Positions 28,670 to 37,965 of a DNA stretch of 64,000 nt are shown here, piece after piece. Position 1 is the first letter of the stretch, and the number at the start of each line of letters is the position of its first letter. The notes beneath the pieces were generated by a model. The model was not told the DNA's origin, did not search any database, and saw nothing but the letters and a program-made list of their open reading frames with translations. The DNA lies in contig NZ_LNYG01000001.1 in assembly GCF_001467745.1 (NCBI RefSeq), positions 179,378 to 243,377 of the forward strand, read 5' to 3'. Source of the DNA: Legionella jamestowniensis. Lineage in GTDB: Bacteria; Pseudomonadota; Gammaproteobacteria; Legionellales; Legionellaceae. The translations under genes and the position numbers were made by a program.

Positions 28670-30388
28670 ATGCCAACAGTTGTTCCAGTATCCCCCGCTG
28701 AAATGAATCAAGTCCAGATTGAGATTTTCAATAATTTAGGCCAATTGAAAAAAGACTATTCGCGTTTATTTGAACAGATAAAAGAACTGAGTGTGTTGTT
28801 ACTTATCAGTGAACTAGATAAAAACCCACAAAAAAAAGAAGAAGTGGGGAGCGAGTATCAGGCTTTACGGCAAAAAGTGGATAAAGAAGAGAAATTAACT
28901 ACACAGGAAGAGCACAGACTGGCTTTTTTGGACAAGTTATTTGCTAGATACTCAAAAGAAGACCGGAAAAAACTGGGATTGGGTGAGCTCTCAAAGCAAA
29001 TCGATAATTTAGTGATAGAATTTGGTGAAAAGGTAGTTTCTGGGTTTAGCTTAATGCAACGAAAAGCACAAGCAGTAGGAATGGAGCTAGATAATTTACC
29101 TGATTTCATCAAGGCAGAAGATATTAAACTGATTATGCAAGTACTCAAATCTTCACTACACTTGTTTGCCCTTTCTGACACTTGGTTACGACGCTTCCTT
29201 GAAGTAAAAAAAGATACACCCCCCCAAGAGCTTAAAGAAAAACTACAAGCATTTATAAAAGCAGAGATTTCAGTAAGAGACGACAAGGATCAATTGTTAG
29301 TGGCGCTACAAAGATTTGAAAGAGGTGTATTAAAAGAATTTAATACGTACTCACGGGAATTAAAACTTGCTAAAAAACTCATTAAATCATTTGAGGAGTA
29401 TAGTGATCCTGCTGGTAATCCTTTTCGGGTGGCTGTGCATACTGTTTTAAATCGATTGAACATTATCTCAAATACAATGGTGGATCAGGAAAGTGCAAAA
29501 TTTCAAAGAACTGAGTTCTATAAAAATATACCCCTTGAAAGGGATAAAAGAAATGCTCTCATTGCGCATATGAAAAAATTTGAGGAATTCTTACCAGTCG
29601 AACAAAAGATACAATTTATTGAGAGAGTACTAAACAGTCAGAAGCGTGCTCAATTCACTGGTGAAGATATCGAAAGTCAAAAAAGACAGTATAAGGAAGA
29701 CAAAGCGGCATTTGCACCTCTATTTAAAAATAAACAGTTTATACAGAAATTGTCAGAGCTACATACAGTGTTTAAAGCAATTGAATCTGCAAAAGTAGCC
29801 TATCTGGAAGCAGAAGAGAATGCCAACGCTAATGATAAATCTCATCAACAAGAACATAAAATTGATTATCGGTGTGCAAAATATCGCGAGCAAATTCTGA
29901 AAGTCCCTACAGAAGACGAGAACCCTAATATTAAGTACATACAACGTAAATCGGTAAAATCCAGAATGAGTGTTATACCTGTGTTTGCTTCCGAGCAACC
30001 CCAGGTGTCTGACGAAAATTCAGAGAAAGAGAAGGTTGCTAGTACGCCATCTCGTAAGCGCACTCTTTTCGTCATGAAAGAAAACGAGGTTGGTTGTCAA
30101 TTTGAAAGAGGTAAAAGAGTTAAAACTAGAGTGAACATTGCTAGCTTTTTCTCCTCACAGCAATCAGACAACGACTCTAGACAAGAGAAGAAAGAAGTGG
30201 CTGCCCCTTCGCGTAAGCGAACTCTAGAACAGCCAGAGGATCGTGGTAATCATGGATGTATAAGGCAAAAACGGAAAAAAGCAAAAGCTGATATTTCTTC
30301 TTTTTTCTCTGGACAGCCCTCTATGTCCGATAAAACACCTGCACAAGAAGAGAGTAAGGTCTTTAACTCAAAAACAAAACTCACTTAA
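28670..30388 (+). CDS. Coiled-coil protein with three C-terminal FF-motif repeats and basic clusters, putative effector
   Basis: 572 residues. Residues 1-400 are charged and helical with coiled-coil character; no enzyme family is recognised. The C-terminal 150 residues carry three units spaced 54 and 52 residues apart: SVIPVFAS (Ile436), NIASFFSS (Ile490) and DISSFFSG (Ile542). Each is followed by Q/S/D-rich sequence, and the first two by (T/A)PSRKRTL. Basic clusters (GKRVKTR, RQKRKKAKA) look like nuclear localisation signals. The I-x-x-F-F pattern resembles degenerate PCNA-interacting (PIP) peptides, with Lys/Arg in place of the usual Gln. The tail is QEESK-rich, as in secreted Legionella effectors. 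The ribosome site is weak. The gene is clearly real; function and nuclear targeting are inference. Confidence 0.78.
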   Translation: MPTVVPVSPAEMNQVQIEIFNNLGQLKKDYSRLFEQIKELSVLLLISELDKNPQKKEEVGSEYQALRQKVDKEEKLTTQEEHRLAFLDKLFARYSKEDRKKLGLGELSKQIDNLVIEFGEKVVSGFSLMQRKAQAVGMELDNLPDFIKAEDIKLIMQVLKSSLHLFALSDTWLRRFLEVKKDTPPQELKEKLQAFIKAEISVRDDKDQLLVALQRFERGVLKEFNTYSRELKLAKKLIKSFEEYSDPAGNPFRVAVHTVLNRLNIISNTMVDQESAKFQRTEFYKNIPLERDKRNALIAHMKKFEEFLPVEQKIQFIERVLNSQKRAQFTGEDIESQKRQYKEDKAAFAPLFKNKQFIQKLSELHTVFKAIESAKVAYLEAEENANANDKSHQQEHKIDYRCAKYREQILKVPTEDENPNIKYIQRKSVKSRMSVIPVFASEQPQVSDENSEKEKVASTPSRKRTLFVMKENEVGCQFERGKRVKTRVNIASFFSSQQSDNDSRQEKKEVAAPSRKRTLEQPEDRGNHGCIRQKRKKAKADISSFFSGQPSMSDKTPAQEESKVFNSKTKLT

Positions 30389-30410
30389 TATACGTGCAGT
30401 TTTACAGCTA

Positions 30411-30442
30411 AGCCTGGTTGTCGCAAATGCGACAACCAGGCT
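30411..30442. terminator. Perfect 15-bp hairpin between convergent genes
   Basis: Arms 30411-30425 and 30428-30442 (AGCCTGGTTGTCGCA and its complement) pair perfectly with an AA centre. The element sits between the coiled-coil protein gene and yacG and likely acts as a bidirectional terminator. Confidence 0.8.
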
Positions 30443-30459
30443 ACACAGTTTATGCAGCC

Positions 30460-30660
30460 TCAAGAGTTTTCGCTGTCATCCTCATTTGTAGGATGACTCG
30501 GATAAACATCCTCACCAGGAATTTTCCGGGTTTCGCTAGCCCACTCACCTAAATCAATCAATTTACAACGCTCAGAACAAAAAGGTTTAAACGTGTTTTC
30601 AGGCGTCCAGGTGTTTGGTTTGCCACAGATGGGGCAATTAATTTTCTGTTGTTTTTTCAT
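30460..30660 (-). CDS. yacG: DNA gyrase inhibitor YacG
   Basis: 66 residues. It is a zinc-finger protein with the four-Cys pattern CPICGKPN and [15 protein letters not shown], which is diagnostic of YacG. In E. coli YacG binds GyrB and blocks DNA binding by gyrase. The C-terminus is acidic (NEDDSENS). It starts 18 bp after the J-like protein gene ends, so the two are likely cotranscribed. In many genomes yacG follows coaE and zapD; that context is absent here. Confidence 0.92.
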   Translation of the reverse strand: MKKQQKINCPICGKPNTWTPENTFKPFCSERCKLIDLGEWASETRKIPGEDVYPSHPTNEDDSENS

Positions 30661-30678
30661 ACGTCTAATGTATCAAAA

Positions 30679-31470
30679 TTAAGGTAATAATGCGCTTTGA
30701 ATGTCGTGAGCTTCGTAATGGTAGTCAAATGGCCATAAGGAGCTAATATCGCAAACATTAAATCGGGTAGAGTTTTTATAATCTTTGAGTGCCATCGGAG
30801 TAATACCAAGGATATCTGATGGCGAAAAACTGCAACCAATAAGGGTCCATAAACAACGATGAGAAGAGGCGTTAAAAGAAATTTGCTCTATACGATCATA
30901 AAGGGCACTTTCAGATAGTTCACGGCTTGATACCAGGTGTTTGGGAATTTTTACGCACACCAAAAGCTGGGGACAATGAAATTTATGTTGATTATTAATT
31001 TCAACCATTTTTTCTTGAGTTAAGGCAGCAGGAATAGTCGTTTTGGAACAGATATTGTTTAATACGCTAACAAGATGTTCAAGCTCAACCCTTGGAAGTT
31101 CTCCGTTTGCAAGCTTAGGCAAACTAAGGATATCTGGATAGTTAGAATTTTCCCTTTTCTCGCCAAAAGGGATACTAAGATAATATTTCCCAGTCGTTTC
31201 TTGCTCAAAAAAGCCTGTATAGTTTTGTTTCTCCCGGAGAAAGCAATTTAAGGAATATCTGGTGCGGTAGGAACTTAACTTTTCCTCGGAATCAACAGTT
31301 TCATAAGCTAACTGTATCTGACGTATCTCGGCCTCGGGGCTGATTGCTGGAAGGTTTGATTCTTGTAAATGAGTTTCGAGGCTGCGAGCAAAATAGGCAT
31401 TTTTTATTGTTTGCAAATCAGCGTTTGGTTCTACTTTTAATAAGTTGAAAATATCTAACGGTGCTTTCAT
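30679..31470 (-). CDS. J-domain-like protein lacking the HPD tripeptide
   Basis: 263 residues, AGGA before the ATG. Residues 5-70 align with a J domain: DIFNLLKVEPNADLQTIKNAY, then IQLAYETVDSEEKLSSYRTRY. The HPD that stimulates Hsp70 is replaced by HLQ, so it cannot be a standard DnaJ co-chaperone. The remaining 190 residues (about 75-263) show no recognised domain. It lies directly upstream of yacG. It could be an Hsp70-independent scaffold or a degenerate J protein. The J-like call rests on sequence pattern alone. Confidence 0.7.
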   Translation of the reverse strand: MKAPLDIFNLLKVEPNADLQTIKNAYFARSLETHLQESNLPAISPEAEIRQIQLAYETVDSEEKLSSYRTRYSLNCFLREKQNYTGFFEQETTGKYYLSIPFGEKRENSNYPDILSLPKLANGELPRVELEHLVSVLNNICSKTTIPAALTQEKMVEINNQHKFHCPQLLVCVKIPKHLVSSRELSESALYDRIEQISFNASSHRCLWTLIGCSFSPSDILGITPMALKDYKNSTRFNVCDISSLWPFDYHYEAHDIQSALLP

Positions 31471-31679
31471 AAAACATTCCTGTTTTCTTTTTTTTGCCTG
31501 ATTGTAGTCAACTTTAGGAAATAACTAAAGAGTAAAAAATTTCCATGAGATTAATAAAAAGTGCAGTGAGTGTGATTTGAGGACTGAGCACTTTATTTCA
31601 TGGGCACAAAAAAAACCTATTGACTAAATTAAATCCTTTGTTAACATTTGGCTTCCACTAATGATAGGGGTTTATAATA

Positions 31680-32108
31680 ATGAAACTTAAGTCACTGCTT
31701 TTTGTTTGCTGTCTGAGTTTGCTAACATCAGCTTTTGCTGACAATCGCCATTTTCATCCACAAGCAAATAATCCTAATGCAAAAGCTACAGATGCTAAAT
31801 CTGCTGCAAAAAGTGCTAAGTTACCAGGCTACTGTGAAATAGAAATTATTAACAGCAGTTATGACAATGTACGCGTTTACGGTGTTTTTGATGATGGTTC
31901 CAGCCTAACGCCTTTTAACATTTACCGCTACGAAGGCCCCCATTATGTTGACCTGTTTTACTACGGCTATTGCCATTCAGGTATGAACCTGTACATTGAT
32001 ACCTTCAGCGGTTATCGAGTGTACTCAGGGTATACTTATGTCAATAGCACAGTACACGTGGTGCCTTATTTGACCAACAAAGCCAAAGTAGAAATTACTG
32101 CTAAATAA
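31680..32108 (+). CDS. Small exported protein, unknown function
   Basis: 142 residues with a clear signal peptide (MKLKSLLFVCCLSLLTSAFA). The mature part starts with an Ala/Lys-rich stretch and continues as a Tyr-rich beta domain (CEIEIINSSYDNVRVYGVFDDG, YGYCHSGMNLYIDTFSGY). Two Cys are present that may form a disulfide. No family is known to me. A strong terminator follows. The gene heads a run of three small exported proteins. The preceding 31471-31679 holds only promoter-sized DNA. Confidence 0.78.
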   Translation: MKLKSLLFVCCLSLLTSAFADNRHFHPQANNPNAKATDAKSAAKSAKLPGYCEIEIINSSYDNVRVYGVFDDGSSLTPFNIYRYEGPHYVDLFYYGYCHSGMNLYIDTFSGYRVYSGYTYVNSTVHVVPYLTNKAKVEITAK

Positions 32109-32128
32109 TTATTAAAATACCTTTATCC

Positions 32129-32150
32129 AAGGCACGATGATTCGTGCCTT
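32129..32150 (+). terminator. Rho-independent terminator
   Basis: AAGGCACGA and TCGTGCCTT form a perfect 9-bp stem around TGAT, followed on the plus strand by TCTTTT. It ends the transcript of the exported protein gene at 31680. Confidence 0.9.
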
Positions 32151-32178
32151 TCTTTTATCTGTATCCTTGAGGTTTACT

Positions 32179-32619
32179 ATGAAACGCTTCCTTGCTTTAT
32201 TAATTTTATTACCTTTGAGTGCATGTACAATTGAAAATGACTATTACGATAGTAATTATCATTCACATCCAAGTACCCATTATCATTCCCACTCTGGAGC
32301 GCGCGTTGAGGTGCCCTATGGTTATTCTTACAGAGCGCCCAACACCCATTATCATTACAGTGAGAGAATGGCTTACAAACATTCTAACCAACATACACAT
32401 AGGAATAATGTCCCTCGTCATCAACCTTATTCTTACCGAAAGGCCCCTAATGCACATGGCCACCCCAATGAAGTGATAACAAGAAACGGTCATCCAGAGA
32501 ACAAACCAGATTCCAATACGCATGGTCATGCCAGTAAAAATCCCTCAAATCAGGGTCACAATTCAATTCATCGCCATGAAACGGAAGAAGTGATTAATAC
32601 CCACGGTCATGACTCCTAA
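32179..32619 (+). CDS. Histidine-rich lipoprotein
   Basis: 146 residues from the ATG at 32179 with TTGAGG upstream; an in-frame ATT at 32137 lies within the preceding terminator and is rejected. The signal peptide ends in LPLSAC, a lipobox. The mature part holds more than 25 His in HS, HG and HYH clusters (STHYHSHS, NTHYHYS, NTHGHAS). That composition indicates binding of Zn, Cu, Ni or other divalent metals at the envelope, or a pH-sensing surface. No family name is assigned. It is followed by another lipoprotein 44 bp later. Confidence 0.75.
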   Translation: MKRFLALLILLPLSACTIENDYYDSNYHSHPSTHYHSHSGARVEVPYGYSYRAPNTHYHYSERMAYKHSNQHTHRNNVPRHQPYSYRKAPNAHGHPNEVITRNGHPENKPDSNTHGHASKNPSNQGHNSIHRHETEEVINTHGHDS

Positions 32620-32663
32620 GAAAGGGTGTGGTATCTTTCCTTTTTTTGTTGAAGGGAAATAGC

Positions 32664-32969
32664 ATGTTAAAAATAATCAAACTGTTCATTAGTTCGTTAT
32701 TGATAACCTTCATTGTTGCATGCACGGCGACGCCTACCCGTGAAAGTACCGGACAATACCTTGATAGTGCTGCAATTACAGCAAAGGTTAAAGCGGAATT
32801 AATTGATAAATTAGGTGCCAAGGGATTTTCAATCAAGGTAAAGACATATAAAGATCTTGTACAATTAAGTGGCTTTGTAAACAGTGCTGTAATCAAACAG
32901 CGTGCTGGCATAATCGCTGGTAGAGTGGATGGTGTAAAGCGCGTTCGTAATGATTTAATTGTTAAATAG
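32664..32969 (+). CDS. BON-domain lipoprotein
   Basis: 101 residues from the ATG at 32664, preceded by GAAGGGAAA. A signal peptide ends with a lipobox-like IVAC. The mature domain matches a single BON domain (AAITAKVKAELIDKLG, VQLSGFVNSAVIKQRAGIIAGRVDGVKRVRNDL). BON proteins such as OsmY, DolP and Kbp bind phospholipids and help envelope integrity under stress. It belongs to a group of three small exported proteins. Confidence 0.88.
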   Translation: MLKIIKLFISSLLITFIVACTATPTRESTGQYLDSAAITAKVKAELIDKLGAKGFSIKVKTYKDLVQLSGFVNSAVIKQRAGIIAGRVDGVKRVRNDLIVK

Positions 32970-33152
32970 TTAGACTCGGGCATAAAAGATAGTAAGTCAT
33001 TTATGCCGCTTATCAAACGGACTCATGTTCCATTGAGTATTCCTGTTTTGTGAATGTTTACTATATAGAGTGAAATTATCTTAAATGTTTGCGTGACAGT
33101 ATCAGGTGAGCAGTACTATAATTGTTCAATTATTAAAAGATAAGGATTGCAA

Positions 33153-34406
33153 ATGTTTGATAAAAGCTACACGATTGCAGATTTTGATATGGAGCTTTGG
33201 CAAGCCATTGAGGCTGAGCGTGAGCGTCAGGAAGATCATATTGAGCTTATTGCTTCTGAAAATTATGCAAGTCCCCGGGTACTGGAAGCCCAGGGTTCAG
33301 TTTTGACTAATAAATACGCAGAAGGCTACCCTAGTAAACGCTATTACGGTGGTTGTGAGCATGTGGATATCGCCGAATCATTAGCCATAGCAAGGGCTAA
33401 AAAACTGTTTGCAGCTGATTACGTTAATGTTCAACCCCATTCTGGCTCACAAGCGAATGCAGCGGTAATGATGGCCCTTCTTTCACCGGGTGATGTAATT
33501 CTTGGGATGGCCCTGCCTCATGGTGGTCATTTAACACACGGTTCAAAAGTTAATTTTTCAGGTAAGCTCTATCATGCCGTAGAATACGGTGTTAATGCAG
33601 ATACGGGATTAATTGATTATGATTCCTTAGAAGCTTTGGCTGTTGAGCATCGACCCAAAATGATTATTGCAGGCTTTTCGGCTTACTCACAAATTCTTGA
33701 CTGGCCACGATTCAGGGCAATTGCTGATAAAGTAGGGGCCTATTTAATGGCTGACGTTGCCCATGTGGCTGGCTTAATTGCCGTTGGTTTATACCCCTCC
33801 CCAATTCCCTATGCGGATGTGGTGACCTCAACAACACATAAAACCCTGCGAGGTCCTAGAGGAGGGTTAATACTGGCCAGGGCAAATGAAGAAATCGAAA
33901 AAAAATTGAATTCATCCGTATTTCCCGGTATGCAGGGTGGGCCTCTCATGCATGTTATCGCTGCAAAAGCGGTTGCTTTCGCTGAAGCCTTACAACCTGA
34001 ATTTAAAGAATATCAACATCAAGTTTTATTGAATGCAAAAGTGATGGCTGAAACACTGAAAGAACGGGGTTATCCTATTGTTTCTGGTGGCACAGAAAAT
34101 CACCTGATGTTGGTAAACCTGATTTCAAAAAATATCACGGGTAAAGAAGCAGATGCAGCGCTTGGGAAGGCACATATTACTGTCAATAAAAATACCGTTC
34201 CTAATGATCCTCGTTCTCCTTTCGTAACAAGCGGTCTTCGTTTAGGGACTCCTGCAATTACCACGCGCGGCTTTAAAGAAAAAGAGGTAAGCATGTTAAG
34301 CAATTGGATAGCTGATGTGCTTGATAATATTGATGACGAAGCAACCATTTCCAACGTTAGAGCACAAGTGTTGCAGTTATGTCGAGAATTTCCGGTGTAT
34401 CGTTAA
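33153..34406 (+). CDS. glyA: Serine hydroxymethyltransferase
   Basis: 417 residues. The start is the ATG at 33153 with AAGGA upstream. A PLP enzyme that interconverts serine and glycine, transferring the one-carbon unit to tetrahydrofolate. The PLP-lysine motif is [13 protein letters not shown] (about residue 228), and the N-terminal [10 protein letters not shown] and YYGGCEHVD motifs are present. Normal length. It heads a housekeeping operon: only 1 bp separates its stop from nrdR. Confidence 0.98.
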   Translation: MFDKSYTIADFDMELWQAIEAERERQEDHIELIASENYASPRVLEAQGSVLTNKYAEGYPSKRYYGGCEHVDIAESLAIARAKKLFAADYVNVQPHSGSQANAAVMMALLSPGDVILGMALPHGGHLTHGSKVNFSGKLYHAVEYGVNADTGLIDYDSLEALAVEHRPKMIIAGFSAYSQILDWPRFRAIADKVGAYLMADVAHVAGLIAVGLYPSPIPYADVVTSTTHKTLRGPRGGLILARANEEIEKKLNSSVFPGMQGGPLMHVIAAKAVAFAEALQPEFKEYQHQVLLNAKVMAETLKERGYPIVSGGTENHLMLVNLISKNITGKEADAALGKAHITVNKNTVPNDPRSPFVTSGLRLGTPAITTRGFKEKEVSMLSNWIADVLDNIDDEATISNVRAQVLQLCREFPVYR

Positions 34407-34407
34407 C

Positions 34408-34869
34408 ATGCATTGTCCTTTTTGTCATGCCGAAGATACCAAAGTCGTTGATTCACGCCTTGTCGCAGAAGGAGCCCAGGTACGAAGAAGACGACAATGT
34501 CTTATCTGTAATGAGCGTTTCACAACATTCGAAACGGCTGAGCTAATAATGCCGTCTATTATTAAGCGAGATGGGCGCAGGGAACCTTTTAATATTCAAA
34601 ACTTACGCGCAGGAATGTTACGCGCCCTTGAAAAAAGGCCTGTCAGTGTTGATGCGTTGGAGGAGGCGATTGTGACGATTATGCAACAAATTCGCCGTGG
34701 CGGTGAGCGAGAAATTGACTCGCGTGAGGTAGGTGAGCTAGTAATGAAGCAATTATATCGCCTTGATCATGTCGCTTATGTACGTTTTGCTTCTGTCTAT
34801 AAGCGATTTAAAGACGTGAGTGATTTCAGGCAAGCGATTGATGAAATGAAAGATGATAGAAATTCATGA
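34408..34869 (+). CDS. nrdR: Transcriptional repressor NrdR
   Basis: 153 residues from the ATG at 34408, which lies 1 bp after the glyA stop; upstream in-frame starts fall inside glyA. A zinc ribbon ([17 protein letters not shown] and [16 protein letters not shown]) is followed by an ATP-cone domain ([12 protein letters not shown] onward). It senses dATP/ATP and represses ribonucleotide reductase genes. The glyA-nrdR order is conserved in gammaproteobacteria, where ribD and ribH often follow; here nusB follows directly. Confidence 0.97.
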   Translation: MHCPFCHAEDTKVVDSRLVAEGAQVRRRRQCLICNERFTTFETAELIMPSIIKRDGRREPFNIQNLRAGMLRALEKRPVSVDALEEAIVTIMQQIRRGGEREIDSREVGELVMKQLYRLDHVAYVRFASVYKRFKDVSDFRQAIDEMKDDRNS

Positions 34870-34877
34870 GGTAATTT

Positions 34878-35315
34878 GTGGAAAAACAAGAAATTAGTGG
34901 CAAAAGACGGGCCAGGAAATTAGCGCTGCAAGCACTATATCAATGGCATATGTCTGGTCAAGAGTTGTACGAAATTGAAGCCCAATTTCGCGTAAATAAT
35001 AATATGGAAAAAGTAGATGGGGGTTATTTTTCCCGCCTTCTTCATGGGGTTCCTGCGCAAAAGGAAAAATTGGAGGAAAGCTTTACCCCTTTTTTAGACA
35101 GGCCCATTGAAAGTTTAAACCCTATTGAATTAACTGTATTGCGGTTAGGTGCCTTTGAACTTCTTTATTGCCTTGAAATACCTTATCGTGTAGTTCTGGA
35201 TGAAGCTATTTCTCTCACCCGAGAGTTTGGTTCTCAAGATGGATATCGTTATGTTAATGGGGTACTAAATAATTTAGCGCAGCAAGCTAGAAAAATTGAA
35301 ATTAGTCATGAATGA
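34878..35315 (+). CDS. nusB: Transcription antitermination factor NusB
   Basis: 145 residues from a GTG start with ATGAGG upstream. The all-helical NusB fold is visible (SGKRRARKLALQALYQWHMSG, and VVLDEAISLTREFGSQDGYRYVNGVLNNLAQ near the end). It binds boxA RNA with NusE to support rRNA transcription. It overlaps thiL by 8 bp, so translation is coupled. Confidence 0.96.
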   Translation: MEKQEISGKRRARKLALQALYQWHMSGQELYEIEAQFRVNNNMEKVDGGYFSRLLHGVPAQKEKLEESFTPFLDRPIESLNPIELTVLRLGAFELLYCLEIPYRVVLDEAISLTREFGSQDGYRYVNGVLNNLAQQARKIEISHE

Positions 35316-36258
35316 ATTCTCCTTGATCGAGACCTTTTTTAAATTTCCCATTCACCCTCGTGAAGACGTACTTTATGGGATTGGCGACGATGCTGCCTGT
35401 GTAACCATTCCAGCAGGTCACGAACTATTGATTAGTACAGACACACTTGTGTCAGGAGTTCATTTTTTAAACACATGGGATGCCTATGACATTGCTTACA
35501 AAGCCGTTATGGTCAATGTCAGTGATATGGCGGCTATGGGAGCCACCCCATGCTGGCTAAGTCTCGGATTAACATTACCTGAATCAAATGCCATTTGGTT
35601 AAAGCGTTTTTCACAGGGACTGCATGAGGTTTTAAACCAATTTAATATTGCCTTAATCGGTGGGGATACCACCCGAGGCCCTTTAAGCATGACGTTGACC
35701 ATTCATGGCGTAGCGCCTGCAGGCAAGGCGGTGCGTCGTAGTGGTGCAAAAGCTGGCGATAAAATTTATGTAAGTGGTGAGCTAGGAGCAGCCGCACTTG
35801 CTGTCTATTTTTTACATCATCATGATATGAATGAGGAGGATAGACAAGTTTTGATGGAAAAATTACAACACCCTAAGCCTCGTGTTGATTTAAATGCGAT
35901 TCTGCAGGAGTACGCTTCTGCTGCTATCGACATTTCTGATGGATTAAGTGCAGATTTGAATCATATTTGCGTCTCTAGTGGCGTGGGGGCTTGTCTGATA
36001 GGGGAAAGCATTCCTGTTCATCCCCTGGTAAAAAAATATCAACAAGACAAGGCCATTCAGTTTTCACTAACTGGTGGTGATGATTATGAACTCTGTTTCA
36101 CAGTACCTCCGATGAAAGAGCAGGAATTAATTGCTGCTCTTAATAAACTGGGCTTGGAATGTTACTTCATTGGAACGATAGAAGAGCAACCAGGATTAAG
36201 AATAACAATGGCAGCTACATCAGAGGTTTTTATGCCACGCGGATACAGTCATTTTTAA
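35308..36258 (+). CDS. thiL: Thiamine-monophosphate kinase
   Basis: 316 residues from the ATG at 35308 overlapping the nusB end. The PurM-like fold is indicated by GIGDDAACV, NVSDMAAMGATPCWLSLGL, ALIGGDTTRGP and DISDGLSADL. It phosphorylates thiamine monophosphate to the active cofactor TPP. The nusB-thiL-pgpA order is a common gammaproteobacterial arrangement. The last residues (MPRGYSHF) fit the usual C-terminal Gly-Tyr/Phe-His end. Confidence 0.97.
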   Translation: MNEFSLIETFFKFPIHPREDVLYGIGDDAACVTIPAGHELLISTDTLVSGVHFLNTWDAYDIAYKAVMVNVSDMAAMGATPCWLSLGLTLPESNAIWLKRFSQGLHEVLNQFNIALIGGDTTRGPLSMTLTIHGVAPAGKAVRRSGAKAGDKIYVSGELGAAALAVYFLHHHDMNEEDRQVLMEKLQHPKPRVDLNAILQEYASAAIDISDGLSADLNHICVSSGVGACLIGESIPVHPLVKKYQQDKAIQFSLTGGDDYELCFTVPPMKEQELIAALNKLGLECYFIGTIEEQPGLRITMAATSEVFMPRGYSHF

Positions 36259-36314
36259 AACGTTAAGCCATTGGAAGTTATACTGCGCTTCTTATGCAGT
36301 TTATTGGAGAAATA

Positions 36315-36800
36315 ATGAATGCAGTAAAATTAGAGAATAAAGTCTGGCAAGATCCCATCTATTTTATCGCCTTTGGTTTTGGTAGCGGGTTAATGCCGTT
36401 CGCTCCTGGAACTTGGGGAACCCTTGCTGCAATTCCTGTTTATTTACTATTAGCAGGACAACCGTTAGCGGTCTATTTTACCGTCACTGTATTGGCATTC
36501 GCCTTAGGTGTGTGGGTTAGCGAAAAAGTATCAAGGGATTTGGGTGTTCATGATTATTCAGGGATCGTCTGGGATGAAGTTGTTGGCTATTTGCTAACCA
36601 TGATAATGGCTCCCCAAGGTATAGGGTGGATGGTTACAGGTTTTATACTTTTCCGCATTTTTGATATATGGAAACCACAACCTATTCGATTCATTGATAG
36701 ACATGTACGAGGTGGGGTAGGCATCATGCTGGATGATGTTTTGGCGGCTATTCCTGCTTGGTTTATCCTACAATTGTTAGGCTGGGGTTTGGCATTATGA
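36315..36800 (+). CDS. pgpA: Phosphatidylglycerophosphatase A
   Basis: 161 residues from the ATG at 36315 with TTGGAG upstream; an in-frame ATG at 36294 is poorer because it covers the ribosome site. Family motifs are GFGSGLMPFAPGTWGTL, VWDEVVGY and FRIFDIWKPQPI. The protein removes the phosphate from phosphatidylglycerophosphate in the inner membrane and spans it several times. It overlaps the next gene by 4 bp (ATGA). Confidence 0.95.
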   Translation: MNAVKLENKVWQDPIYFIAFGFGSGLMPFAPGTWGTLAAIPVYLLLAGQPLAVYFTVTVLAFALGVWVSEKVSRDLGVHDYSGIVWDEVVGYLLTMIMAPQGIGWMVTGFILFRIFDIWKPQPIRFIDRHVRGGVGIMLDDVLAAIPAWFILQLLGWGLAL

Positions 36801-37864
36801 ATGACAATCACAAGGAATTGATCAGTATCGGTTTAACGATTGGTATCATCCTATTTGCACTGTTTATTGTGCATCGATTCATTCCTTCAATGATCTGGGC
36901 TACTATTATCGGTATTGCTACCTATCCTCTATACTTGCGCTGGCGCTACTTTTTTGGCAATCATCATAATCTTTCAGCGTTGCTATTTACTTCGATTCTC
37001 GCTTTACTGTTTTTACTTCCTTTAAGTTGGTTAGCAACGATTTTAATTAAAGAATTACAATTGTTTATTAACTATCTACAAACAATAAATCGTCAAGGTG
37101 GACAGGCGCCTTCTTTATTGCAACAGTTTCCTGTGATTGGTAATGATTTGGTTACTTATTGGGATAATAATATAGGCCAGCCTGGTATGGTAAGGAGCCT
37201 ATTGTCTAATCTGCATCTGTCACTAACCCCAGCAAGTTATTATATCAAGCAAATAGGTGTTAATCTGGCTCATCGAGGATTTCAATTGGGTTTTACTCTA
37301 TTAGCTTTATTCTTCTTTTTTCGCGACGGTGATAAATTAATTCAACAAGTGAATCATATCGGTGAGTTTTGCTTAGGCCAACGATGGTTTCGCTATGCAG
37401 ACAGGCTTCCTTCTGCTTTACGAGCCACAGTGAATGGTACGATAGTCGTTGGGTTGGGGGTTGGGTTTTTAATGGGTGTTTGTTATATGCTTGTTGGTTT
37501 TCCTGCTCCCACACTAACAGGTTTTATAACCGCATTTGCAGCGATGATTCCGTTTGTAGTTCCGGTGGTATTTGTTATCGTAGCACTTATTTTATTGTCA
37601 ATGGGATCAATGATCAGTGCAATCATTGTCGTTATTTGGGGAACAATAGTGATGTTTGTGGCTGATCATTTTATTAAACCTGTTTTAATTGGTGGCGCCA
37701 TTAAATTGCCCTTCCTAGCGGTGCTTTTCGGTATTTTAGGAGGGGTAGAGACACTAGGGTTATTAGGTTTATTTGTCGGGCCTATAATTATGGTTTTATT
37801 TGTTACCCTTTGGCAGGAGCCTCAAGGGAATGTTAAGCCAGCTTTGGTAAGAAAAGAAGTGTAA
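36797..37864 (+). CDS. AI-2E family (PerM-like) membrane protein
   Basis: 355 residues from the ATG at 36797, overlapping the pgpA stop; a longer reading from 36758 lies inside pgpA. It has about eight hydrophobic segments and the AI-2E transporter family pattern (LFFFFRDGDKLI and FGILGGVETLGLLGLFVGPI). The family includes TqsA-like exporters and sodium/proton antiporters, so the substrate cannot be inferred. It ends the glyA operon. Confidence 0.88.
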   Translation: MNDNHKELISIGLTIGIILFALFIVHRFIPSMIWATIIGIATYPLYLRWRYFFGNHHNLSALLFTSILALLFLLPLSWLATILIKELQLFINYLQTINRQGGQAPSLLQQFPVIGNDLVTYWDNNIGQPGMVRSLLSNLHLSLTPASYYIKQIGVNLAHRGFQLGFTLLALFFFFRDGDKLIQQVNHIGEFCLGQRWFRYADRLPSALRATVNGTIVVGLGVGFLMGVCYMLVGFPAPTLTGFITAFAAMIPFVVPVVFVIVALILLSMGSMISAIIVVIWGTIVMFVADHFIKPVLIGGAIKLPFLAVLFGILGGVETLGLLGLFVGPIIMVLFVTLWQEPQGNVKPALVRKEV

Positions 37865-37965
37865 GTTGTTGCTAAAAATATTTTTAGATGTCTTGGAATT
37901 TATAACTTTAACCCCATATTATCATATAATCTTCCAAAGGCCCAACAGTAGTAGGGGGGTAGTTA

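Noticed and set aside
28858..29286. 142-codon minus-strand frame inside the coiled-coil gene
   Set aside because: It is a shadow of the coiled-coil protein gene, whose own ends and codon structure are better.
32263..32529. 88-codon minus-strand frame rich in Met and Ile
   Set aside because: It is the complement of the His-rich lipoprotein codons (CAT/ATG), with no start site support.
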